In this document: positions 1 through 4,736 of the stretch, piece by piece
Numbering within the stretch: position 1 is the stretch's first letter
How the letters are laid out: each line of letters opens with the position of its first letter
Assembly: GCA_050249235.1 (NCBI GenBank)
Contig: JBFWQW010000120.1
Span: 1 to 8,168, forward strand
Direction of reading: 5' to 3'
Source of the DNA: JAEKLB01 sp050249235
GTDB lineage: Bacteria; Actinomycetota; Acidimicrobiia; Acidimicrobiales; CADCSY01
DNA length: 8,168 nt
Program-made: the position numbers and the translations under genes
The notes under the pieces: generated by a model
What the model was told of the DNA's origin: nothing
The model's database searches: none
Seen by the model: only the letters and a program-made list of their open reading frames with translations

Positions 1-714
1 CAACCTCGGGATGGTCGCGGCGTCGACGTACTCCTCGGCCCTGGCCAGGAAGCCCGGTGGCGGCGCCGGCTCGTCCATGTGCCGGATCGTGAGCCCGGCC
101 GCGGCCATGGCGTTCACGTAGCGGCTCAGGGGCCGGTGGATGAAGGGAATGAACACGCCCTTCTCCACCTCTTCCAGCGACTCGTCCTCGACCAGGTAGG
201 GGCCGATCCGCCAGTACTGCTCGGGGGGATCAAGCACCTGGTCGTCGATCCAGCCGCTGCCCGGGGTCTGGAGCAGGGGATGGTTGAGGAAGAACAGGAA
301 CCGCCCGCCCGGGCGCAGCACCCGGCCCACCTCGGCGATGGCCCGGTCGACGTCGGTGATGTGCTCGAACACCAGGCAGGCCACCACCGCGTCGAAGCGG
401 TCGGCCGGGAAGGGCAGCGCCGACGCGCCGCAGCGGGCGTAGCGGGGACCACCGGCCCGGCGGACCGCCTCGGTCAGTTGGGCCCAGGTCGGGTCGACGC
501 CCACCACCCTCGCCGCCCCGCCGGCCACGGCCAGCCGGGCCAGCTGGCCCTCCCCCGTCCCCACGTCGAGCACGTCGGCGGCGCCGGCGAGGTGCTCGGC
601 GGCCATCGGCAGGATCTGCTCCTCGTACTCGGCGTCGGCGCCCCCGGTGAAGCCCTGCTGCCACCAGCCGGCCACCTCGGGCGAGTCCCAACCGACCCAG
701 GGCACGTCGCTCAC
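1..714 (-). CDS. Class I SAM-dependent methyltransferase (C-terminus off window)
   Basis: A partial gene: 238 codons are open from a GTG at 712-714 down to base 1, and the stop lies outside the window. It reads as a Rossmann-fold methyltransferase of the Methyltransf_11 type. Motif I is VLDVGTGEG (residues 48-56), the SAM-ribose acidic residue is D74 in VVGVDP, and motif IV/post-motif is LPFPADRFDAVVACLVFEH (100-118). The motif after it is VLRPGGRFLFFLNHP (132-146). The N-terminus (WDSPEVAGWWQQGF) is rich in Trp and probably forms a substrate cap. The substrate cannot be read from sequence; small molecules such as quinones or specialised metabolites are possible. The GTG start is chosen because I see no ATG nearby in frame and the family motifs begin soon after it; the ribosome site is weak. 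It is divergent from the zinc-ribbon gene, 104 bp away. Confidence 0.85.
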   Translation of the reverse strand, partial: MSDVPWVGWDSPEVAGWWQQGFTGGADAEYEEQILPMAAEHLAGAADVLDVGTGEGQLARLAVAGGAARVVGVDPTWAQLTEAVRRAGGPRYARCGASALPFPADRFDAVVACLVFEHITDVDRAIAEVGRVLRPGGRFLFFLNHPLLQTPGSGWIDDQVLDPPEQYWRIGPYLVEDESLEEVEKGVFIPFIHRPLSRYVNAMAAAGLTIRHMDEPAPPPGFLARAEEYVDAATIPRL

Positions 715-716
715 CG

Positions 717-729
717 TGGCAGCCTGCCA
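717..729. repeat. 13-bp perfect palindrome upstream of the methyltransferase
   Basis: TGGCAG-C-CTGCCA is a perfect dyad with a one-base centre. It lies two bases before the methyltransferase GTG and inside the 104-bp divergent intergenic region. It could be an operator or a short hairpin at the start of the transcript. In DNA this GC-rich, short dyads arise by chance, so the functional reading is weak. Confidence 0.3.
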
Positions 730-818
730 GCGCGGGCCCGGGTGACCGCACCTGCCCGGGGCGAGCGGTTGGTCGGTCGCGTACGAATCGAGCGGAGGCT
801 CTGCTTCGCTACGGCGCC

Positions 819-1115
819 ATGGAGTGTCCCGTCGACGGAACCGTCCTCGCCCTCTCCGAGCGCCAGGGCATCGAGATCGACTACTGCCCGTCCTGCCGGG
901 GCGTCTGGCTCGACCGCGGCGAGCTCGACAAGCTCATCGAGCGGGCCGACCGGGACGACGACGATGACGACGACGACGACGACCGCTTCCGTCGGGATCG
1001 CTTCGACCGCCCGGACCGCGATCGGGACCGGTGGCAGGGCGGGAACCCGCCGGTCCAGCCCAAGAAGAAGAAGTCGTTCTTCTCGGAGATGTTCGAGTCG
1101 TTCGGCGGGGACTGA
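819..1115 (+). CDS. Small TFIIB-type zinc-ribbon protein with Asp-rich tail
   Basis: This 98-residue protein starts with a zf-TFIIB-like ribbon: CP at 3-4, then YCPSCRGVWLDRGELDKL at 22-39. Cys3, Cys23 and Cys26 are visible zinc ligands. The fourth position is CPVD rather than CPxC, so Asp6 or another residue may complete the site; I recall CPVD as usual in this bacterial subfamily. After the ribbon come ten consecutive aspartates (46-55), an Arg/Asp-alternating stretch (56-72), and a basic-aromatic tail ending KKKKSFFSEMFESFGGD. The tail looks disordered apart from a possible short amphipathic helix. The exact function of such proteins is unknown; nucleic-acid or protein binding is inferred. 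A GGAGG lies about 20 bases before the ATG, too far to be an ordinary ribosome site. The gene converges on the dodecin gene with only 15 bp between stops. Confidence 0.85.
   Translation: MECPVDGTVLALSERQGIEIDYCPSCRGVWLDRGELDKLIERADRDDDDDDDDDDRFRRDRFDRPDRDRDRWQGGNPPVQPKKKKSFFSEMFESFGGD
954..983 (+). repeat. GAC trinucleotide run encoding ten Asp
   Basis: Ten aspartate codons in a row, nine GAC and one GAT, form an in-frame microsatellite in the zinc-ribbon gene. Length change by slippage would add or remove Asp residues without a frameshift. The single GAT interruption suggests the tract is not freshly expanded. Confidence 0.8.
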
Positions 1116-1130
1116 CCAGCCGGGAACCCC

Positions 1131-1367
1131 TCAGGAGCGGGCGAGGAACGGCTCCGCCTCGTCGCCCTCCTCGTACTTGAACGACACCGACAGCTTGATC
1201 CGGTAGGTGAGCTCGCCGTCGTCGGTGAGGTGCAGGTCCTGGGCCGCCACCTCGGCCACCCGGACGTCCCGGAGCGAGCCCTTCACCACGGTCATGGCCC
1301 GGGCGGCGGCGTCCTCCCAGCCCGTGGCGCTGGTGCCGATCACGTCGATCACCCGGTAGACGCTCAT
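1131..1367 (-). CDS. Dodecin family protein (lacks flavin-stacking Trp)
   Basis: A 78-residue protein matching the dodecin fold: a first strand VYRVIDVIGTS (3-13), a helix GWEDAAARAMTVVKGSL (16-32), then strands VRVAEVAAQD (35-44) and ELTYRIKLSVSFKYE (52-66). Dodecins are about 70 residues long and form hollow dodecamers that bind flavins or, in some subfamilies, other ligands. Here the position of the flavin-stacking Trp is Val37 and the partner Gln is Arg56. Flavin storage by the classical mode is therefore unlikely. I recall the RVAEV and YR pattern as common in a second, widespread dodecin-like subfamily. A longer in-frame start at 1421 is rejected: the ATG at 1365-1367 has a strong GGGGGAG just upstream and fits the family N-terminus. 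It lies 139 bp downstream of uvrC on the same strand. Confidence 0.88.
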   Translation of the reverse strand: MSVYRVIDVIGTSATGWEDAAARAMTVVKGSLRDVRVAEVAAQDLHLTDDGELTYRIKLSVSFKYEEGDEAEPFLARS

Positions 1368-1370
1368 GTG

Positions 1371-1377
1371 CTCCCCC
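1371..1377 (-). promoter_or_regulatory. Ribosome binding site that fixes the dodecin start
   Basis: On the minus strand GGGGGAG precedes the ATG at 1367 by three bases. Spacing is short but the purine run is strong, and it favours this ATG over the in-frame one 54 bases upstream. Confidence 0.6.
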
Positions 1378-1435
1378 GACCGGCGGCCGCTCCGCCCGGT
1401 TCCGGACCGGATCCGGGTCACAGGCCGTCACGCCC

Positions 1436-1464
1436 GTCCTACGCCCGCCGGTCCAGCCTGACCA
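1436..1464 (-). promoter_or_regulatory. Possible promoter for the dodecin gene
   Basis: On the minus strand TGGTCA (1464-1459) and TAGGAC (1441-1436) are separated by exactly 17 bases. They match the -35 and -10 consensus at four and three of six positions. The start site would be near 1429, giving a leader of about 60 bases. An imperfect hairpin (1379-1400, eight pairs with one bulge) would fall in that leader. The match is weak and read-through from uvrC is equally possible. Confidence 0.25.
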
Positions 1465-1506
1465 GTGTCCGTTCCGTGTCGGAGATCGAGGGCCCGGGCG
1501 CCCGCC

Positions 1507-3384
1507 TCAGCGGGTGGTCACCGGCCGGGGGGCGTGGAGGTGCTCGTAGAGCGCCGAGGCCACCGCGTCGGGCAGCCACGGCAGCGCCTGCAGCTCCTCG
1601 AGCGAGGCGGCCTGGATCGACCTGAGGCCCCCCAGCTCCTTGCGGAGCCGCTTCTGGCGGGTGGGCCCGAGACCGGGGACGCCGTCGAGCACCGACACCG
1701 TCATGCGCTTGTCCCGCAACGACCGGTGATAGGTGACCGCGAAGCGGTGGGCCTCGTCCCGGAGCCGCTGCAGCAGGTAGAGCGCCTCCGACGTGCGGGC
1801 CAGGCGCACCGGCTCGGCCCGGCCGGGCACGTACACCTCCTCGAAGCGCTTGGCCAGCGAGGCCACCGGGATCTCGTCGTCGAGGCCGAGCTCCTCGAGC
1901 ACCTCCATGGCCACGCCGAGCTGGCCCTTGCCGCCGTCGACCAGGAGCAGCTGGGGCGGGTACTGGAACCGCCCGGGGCGCTCCCCGACGGGCCGGTCGC
2001 GCTCGGCGAGGTAGGCGGTGAGCCGGCGGCTGAGCACCTCCCGCATGGCCGCGAAGTCGTCGTTGCCCGGCACGTCCTTCACCTTGAAGCGCCGGTACTC
2101 CGACTTCTTCGGCAGCCCGTCCTCGGTCACGACCATCGAGCCGACGTAGTCCGTGCCCTGGATGTGGCTCATGTCGTAGCACTCGATGCGGAGGGGGGCC
2201 TCGGGCAGCCCCAGGGCCTCCTGCAGCTCGTTCAGGGCCTTGGCCCGGCTGTTGTGGTCCGCCGCCCGCCGCAGCCGGTGCCGGCCGAACTCCTCCTTGG
2301 CGTTGCGGGTGACGGTCTCCTGCAGCTCCCGCCGGTCGCCCCGCTTCGGCATCCGGACCGTGACACGGCTCCCCCGCCGCCCGGACAGCCACGACTCGTA
2401 CAGGCCGACGTCCTCGGGCACGGCCGGCACCAGCACCTGCCGGGGCAGGCCGAGGGGCGGCTCGTCCTCGTAGAGCCCCTCGAGCACCCGGCCGACGAGC
2501 TCGCCGTCGGTGACGTCCTCGACCTTGTCGGCCACGAACCCCTTCCGGCCCACCACCCGGCCCCGGCGCACGAAGAACACCTGCACCGCGGCTTCGAGCT
2601 CGTCGCCGGCGATCCCGACCACGTCGAGGTCGTCACCTCCTTCGACCACCATCTGCTGCTTCTCGATGGCCTTGCGGACCGTTCCCAGGCGGTCGCGCAG
2701 CCGGGCCGCCCGCTCGAACTCGAGCTGGTCGGACGCGGCCAGCATGTCGGCCTGCAGGCGCTTCACGACGGGATCGGTGTCGCCCTCGAGGAACTGGGCC
2801 AGCTCGACGACGAGCTGCATGTAGTCGGGGCGCTCGACGTCCTCGGTGCAAGGGCCGCAGCACTTCTCGATGTGGAACAGCAGGCAGGGCCGGCCCAGCC
2901 GGGCGTGGCGCTGGAACTTGGCGTCGGTGCAGGTGCGGATCGGGAACGTCCGCAGGAGCAGGTCCAGCGTCTCCCGGATGGCGTAGGCGTGCCCGTAGGG
3001 CCCGAAGTAGCGGGTGCCCTTCTGCCTGGCGCCCCGCATGACCCGGGCCCGGGGCCACTCGTCGGCCATGGTGAGGGCGAGGAACGGATACGACTTGTCG
3101 TCCCGCAGCCGGATGTTGAAGCGGGGCCGGTGCTCCTTGATCAACGAGTACTCGAGCATCAGGGCCTCGACCTCGTTGCGGACCTCGATCCACTCCACCG
3201 TCGCCGCCGTCTCCACCATCTGGCGGGTGCGGACGGCGAGGAGGGCCGGGTCGCCGAAGTAGTTCGAGAGCCGGGATCGGAGCGACTTGGCCTTGCCGAC
3301 GTAGATCACCCGGCCCTCCGCGTCCCGGAACTGGTACGAGCCCGGGGCCTCCGGGATCGTGCCGGCGGGTGGACGGGCGACCAT
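1507..3384 (-). CDS. uvrC: UvrABC excision nuclease subunit C
   Basis: A 625-residue protein close to the usual UvrC length (about 610 in E. coli). In nucleotide excision repair, UvrC is recruited by UvrB at a lesion and cuts the damaged strand on both sides. The N-terminal GIY-YIG nuclease, which makes the 3' cut, covers about residues 10-95: GSYQF (15-19), IYVGKAKSLRSRLSNYF (27-43) and NEVEALMLE (70-78). A cysteine-rich segment FHIEKCCGPC follows near 165-178. The UVR motif that contacts UvrB is about 203-238 (MLAASDQLEFERAARLRDRL). The RNase-H-like 5' nuclease domain shows D404-M-S-H407 and LLVDGGKGQ with D483. Two helix-hairpin-helix motifs lie near 565-620 (GVPGLGPTRQKRLRKEL). The ATG at 3382-3384 is chosen because the GIY-YIG domain begins just after it and a purine-rich GGATGGGGG lies upstream. 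All domains are intact. It is divergent from the SDR gene. Confidence 0.98.
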   Translation of the reverse strand: MVARPPAGTIPEAPGSYQFRDAEGRVIYVGKAKSLRSRLSNYFGDPALLAVRTRQMVETAATVEWIEVRNEVEALMLEYSLIKEHRPRFNIRLRDDKSYPFLALTMADEWPRARVMRGARQKGTRYFGPYGHAYAIRETLDLLLRTFPIRTCTDAKFQRHARLGRPCLLFHIEKCCGPCTEDVERPDYMQLVVELAQFLEGDTDPVVKRLQADMLAASDQLEFERAARLRDRLGTVRKAIEKQQMVVEGGDDLDVVGIAGDELEAAVQVFFVRRGRVVGRKGFVADKVEDVTDGELVGRVLEGLYEDEPPLGLPRQVLVPAVPEDVGLYESWLSGRRGSRVTVRMPKRGDRRELQETVTRNAKEEFGRHRLRRAADHNSRAKALNELQEALGLPEAPLRIECYDMSHIQGTDYVGSMVVTEDGLPKKSEYRRFKVKDVPGNDDFAAMREVLSRRLTAYLAERDRPVGERPGRFQYPPQLLLVDGGKGQLGVAMEVLEELGLDDEIPVASLAKRFEEVYVPGRAEPVRLARTSEALYLLQRLRDEAHRFAVTYHRSLRDKRMTVSVLDGVPGLGPTRQKRLRKELGGLRSIQAASLEELQALPWLPDAVASALYEHLHAPRPVTTR

Positions 3385-3390
3385 GCCCCC

Positions 3391-3412
3391 ATCCTGCCGT
3401 CCCTGGCAGGAT
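3391..3412. promoter_or_regulatory. Perfect 8-bp dyad between uvrC and the SDR gene
   Basis: ATCCTGCC and GGCAGGAT are perfect inverted repeats around a six-base centre. They begin six bases before the uvrC start codon, in the 87-bp divergent intergenic region. As DNA this could be an operator serving either gene. As uvrC RNA, the 3' arm overlaps the AGGATGGGGG ribosome-site region, so the hairpin could hide it. It is not the actinobacterial LexA box, which has GAAC and GTTC arms. Confidence 0.45.
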
Positions 3413-3471
3413 TCGGCCCACGGAGGGTGCGGCAACGGCGCCGGGCCCGCATCGAGCGCTGGAGCTGACAG

Positions 3472-4416
3472 ATGGGATTGCTGGACGGGAAGGTCGCCAT
3501 CATCACCGGGGCCGGCCACGGTGTCGGTCGGGGCCACGCCCTCGACTTCGCCGCGGCCGGGGCGAAGGTCGTCGTCAACGACCTCGGGGGCACGACCACG
3601 GGCGACGGGGCCGACGCCACCGTGGCCGAGCAGGTGGTCCAGCTCATCAAGGACCGGGGCGGCGAGGCCGTCGCCAACCACGAGGACGTGTCCGACTTCG
3701 AGGGAGCCAAGCGGATGGTCGACCAGGCCATCGACACGTTCGGCGGCCTCGACACGCTGGTCCTCAACGCCGGGATCCTCCGCGACAAGATGATCTTCAA
3801 CATGGACGAGGCCGAGTGGGACTCGGTGATCAAGGTCCACCTCAAGGGCCACTTCGCCCCCTCCCGGCACGCCACCGCCTACTGGCGGGATCGCAGCAAG
3901 GAGACCGGCAGCCCGGTGAACGCCTCGGTGATCACCACCAGCTCGTCGGTCGGCCTGTTCGGCAACGTGGGCCAGACCAACTACGCCGCCGCCAAGGGCG
4001 GGATCGCCACCTTCACCATCGCCCTGGCCCAGGACATGGAGCGCTACGGCGTGCGGGCCAACTGCATCGCCCCGTCGGGCGCCACCCGCCTGATCGGGAC
4101 CATCCCCGGCCGGGAGGGCCCCACGCCGGAGCCCGAGGAGTACACCGAGTTCGCCCCGCAGAACCCCGGCAACGTGGCCCCGACGGCGGTGTGGCTGGCA
4201 TCCGACCGGGCCCGGCACGTCACCGGCCAGGTCTTCATGGCCGGCGGCACCAACGTCACCATCTTCAACCCCTGGATGGGACGGGCCACCCTCGGCGTGC
4301 CCGGCGGCGACCGCAAGTGGGACCCCGAGGAGCTCGCCAGCGCCATGGACACCCAGGTGTTCGGCAGCCGCCACTTCGGCCTCCGCGGCGGGCTCGGCTC
4401 ACTCCGCCCGCTGTAG
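3472..4416 (+). CDS. Short-chain dehydrogenase, multifunctional-enzyme-2 / 3-hydroxyacyl-CoA dehydrogenase type
   Basis: A 314-residue classical SDR. The dinucleotide-binding motif is TGAGHGVGRG (12-21). VVVNDLGG places Asp37 at the end of the second strand, which favours NAD over NADP. NAG follows in LNAGILRDKM. The catalytic residues are Ser158 in the TSSS run, Tyr171 and Lys175 in NYAAAKGG. The NDLGGTTTGDG segment and the LNAGILRDKMIFNM stretch resemble the dehydrogenase unit of peroxisomal multifunctional enzyme 2 (HSD17B4). The likely substrate is therefore a 3-hydroxyacyl-CoA or a steroid-like alcohol; this is family inference. The protein is longer than a minimal SDR, with a C-terminal extension after VFMAGGTNVTIFNPW that may help cover the active site. 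A GGAG lies seven bases before the ATG at 3472. The gene is divergent from uvrC and followed 38 bases after its stop by a palindromic repeat. Confidence 0.92.
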   Translation: MGLLDGKVAIITGAGHGVGRGHALDFAAAGAKVVVNDLGGTTTGDGADATVAEQVVQLIKDRGGEAVANHEDVSDFEGAKRMVDQAIDTFGGLDTLVLNAGILRDKMIFNMDEAEWDSVIKVHLKGHFAPSRHATAYWRDRSKETGSPVNASVITTSSSVGLFGNVGQTNYAAAKGGIATFTIALAQDMERYGVRANCIAPSGATRLIGTIPGREGPTPEPEEYTEFAPQNPGNVAPTAVWLASDRARHVTGQVFMAGGTNVTIFNPWMGRATLGVPGGDRKWDPEELASAMDTQVFGSRHFGLRGGLGSLRPL

Positions 4417-4454
4417 CGGCCCACCCACCGCCCCGATCCCGACCGGCCCTCCTC

Positions 4455-4503
4455 GAACTGGGTGCCACCCAAGCCGCCCCGCGGCTCCAGTGGCACCCAG
4501 TTC
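4455..4503 (+). repeat. 49-nt two-storey palindrome, copy 1
   Basis: The outer arms GAACTGGGTGCCAC and GTGGCACCCAGTTC are a perfect 14-bp inverted repeat (4455-4468 and 4490-4503). Inside are a 3x3 internal loop (CCA / CCA), a perfect six-base stem AGCCGC / GCGGCT (4472-4477, 4481-4486) and a CCC triloop. A flank GACCGGCCCTCCTC (4441-4454) precedes it and GGCGTCC follows. It starts 38 bases after the SDR stop, a terminator-like position, though there is no T-tract. Confidence 0.9.
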
Positions 4504-4525
4504 GGCGTCCGACCGGCCCCTCCTC

Positions 4526-4574
4526 GAACTGGGTGCCACCCGAGCCACCCTGCGGCTTCAGTGGCACCCAGTTC
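4526..4574 (+). repeat. 49-nt two-storey palindrome, copy 2 (tandem with copy 1)
   Basis: The 14-bp arms are identical to copy 1 (4526-4539 and 4561-4574) and the length is exactly the same. The internal loop is CCG / TCA, the inner stem AGCCAC / GCGGCT has one A-C mismatch, and the triloop is CCT. The left flank GACCGGCCCCTCCTC (4511-4525) and right flank GGTGTCC repeat those of copy 1, so the 70-71-base unit is tandemly duplicated. I count five substitutions and one insertion between the units, none in the outer arms. Confidence 0.9.
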
Positions 4575-4594
4575 GGTGTCCGGGGCAGAACCGA

Positions 4595-4621
4595 CGGGTC
4601 GGGCGGGGGTGGGGTTACAGT
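4595..4621 (+). promoter_or_regulatory. G-rich tract next to a possible nadA -10 element
   Basis: Four G runs (GGG-TC-GGG-C-GGGGG-T-GGGG, 4595-4614) fit the standard G-quadruplex pattern with loops of one or two bases. Immediately after, TACAGT (4616-4621) fits the TANNNT -10 pattern. I see no convincing -35. If used, transcription would begin near 4628 and the nadA leader would be about 109 bases, including the structured element at 4657-4717. Confidence 0.35.
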
Positions 4622-4656
4622 TGGCCACGCCGCCCGGGCATCGCGGCAACAGAGAA

Positions 4657-4717
4657 GCTCCGAGGACGACAACCCCGTGCAGGGCGACCCGGCTGTCCGC
4701 ACCGTCCACATCGGAGC
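4657..4717 (+). promoter_or_regulatory. Structured nadA leader, NAD+-I riboswitch-like candidate
   Basis: The transcript can fold almost end to end. GCTCCGA (4657-4663) pairs with TCGGAGC (4711-4717). GGACG (4664-4668) pairs with CGTCC (4703-4707), with a three-base ACA bulge on the 3' side. ACAACCCC (4669-4676) is unpaired. GTGC (4677-4680) pairs with GCAC (4699-4702), with no unpaired base on the 3' side opposite ACAACCCC. The tip (4681-4698) can form GGGC/GTCC around a nine-base loop, or GGG-CGA-CCC. From memory, the NAD+-I (nadA motif) riboswitch domain has the same plan: a basal helix, ACAACCCC on the 5' side only, and a four-pair helix starting GU. That class sits upstream of nadA, as here. 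The purine-rich 3' strand I recall in the distal loop is not evident, and I see no second domain. A generic leader hairpin is the alternative. Confidence 0.5.
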
Positions 4718-4724
4718 CCACACC

Positions 4725-4732
4725 AGAGGGAG
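4725..4732 (+). promoter_or_regulatory. nadA: nadA ribosome binding site, with competing pairings
   Basis: AGAGGGAG lies four bases before the nadA ATG at 4737 and decides that start. GGAGC at 4729-4733 overlaps it and can pair with GCTCC at 4657-4661. GCTCC at 4732-4736 can pair with GGAGC at 4713-4717, trapping the site in a 14-base loop. Both pairings compete with the basal helix of the upstream element. Confidence 0.6.
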
Positions 4733-4736
4733 CTCC

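Larger units (their letters stand above)
4417..4736. other. 320-bp gene-free region between the SDR gene and nadA
   Basis: I see no credible gene here. It holds, in order: two back-to-back repeat units (about 4441-4510 and 4511-4581), a G-rich tract (4595-4614), a possible -10 element (4616-4621), an imperfect stem (4620-4650), a long structured element (4657-4717), and the nadA ribosome site (4725-4732). Reading frames stay open across it only because the GC-rich palindromes lack stop codons. Confidence 0.85.

Noticed and set aside
1368..1421. An 18-residue N-terminal extension of the dodecin gene.
   Set aside because: The added residues are Arg/Ser/Gly-rich and unlike the family; the ribosome site directly precedes the ATG at 1367.
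1465..3468. A long open plus-strand frame of over 600 codons opposite uvrC.
   Set aside because: It is antisense to a fully conserved uvrC, has low-complexity His/Leu/Gly/Pro-rich composition, and reflects the scarcity of stops in GC-rich DNA.
3385..3471. A LexA/SOS box controlling uvrC.
   Set aside because: No GAAC-N4-GTTC-like site is present; the dyad at 3391-3412 has different arms and spacing.
3385..4374. Upstream extension of uvrC to a start near 4374.
   Set aside because: The extra sequence is antisense to the SDR gene and has no UvrC similarity; the GIY-YIG domain begins right after the ATG at 3384.
4441..4581. The tandem repeat units as a CRISPR array.
   Set aside because: There are only two units, no unique spacers of regular length, and a third copy lies 1.3 kb away in the opposite orientation.
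4620..4650. An imperfect stem (GTTG...CAAC with a bulge and a mismatch) as a second riboswitch domain.
   Set aside because: It lacks the ACAACCCC bulge and a comparable helix order, so it does not resemble a second copy of the 4657-4717 element.
4417..4736. Open frames running through the palindromes into nadA, which would give an N-terminally extended protein.
   Set aside because: They come from stop-free palindromic repeats; nadA has a good ribosome site at 4725-4732 and its conserved sequence starts after 4737.
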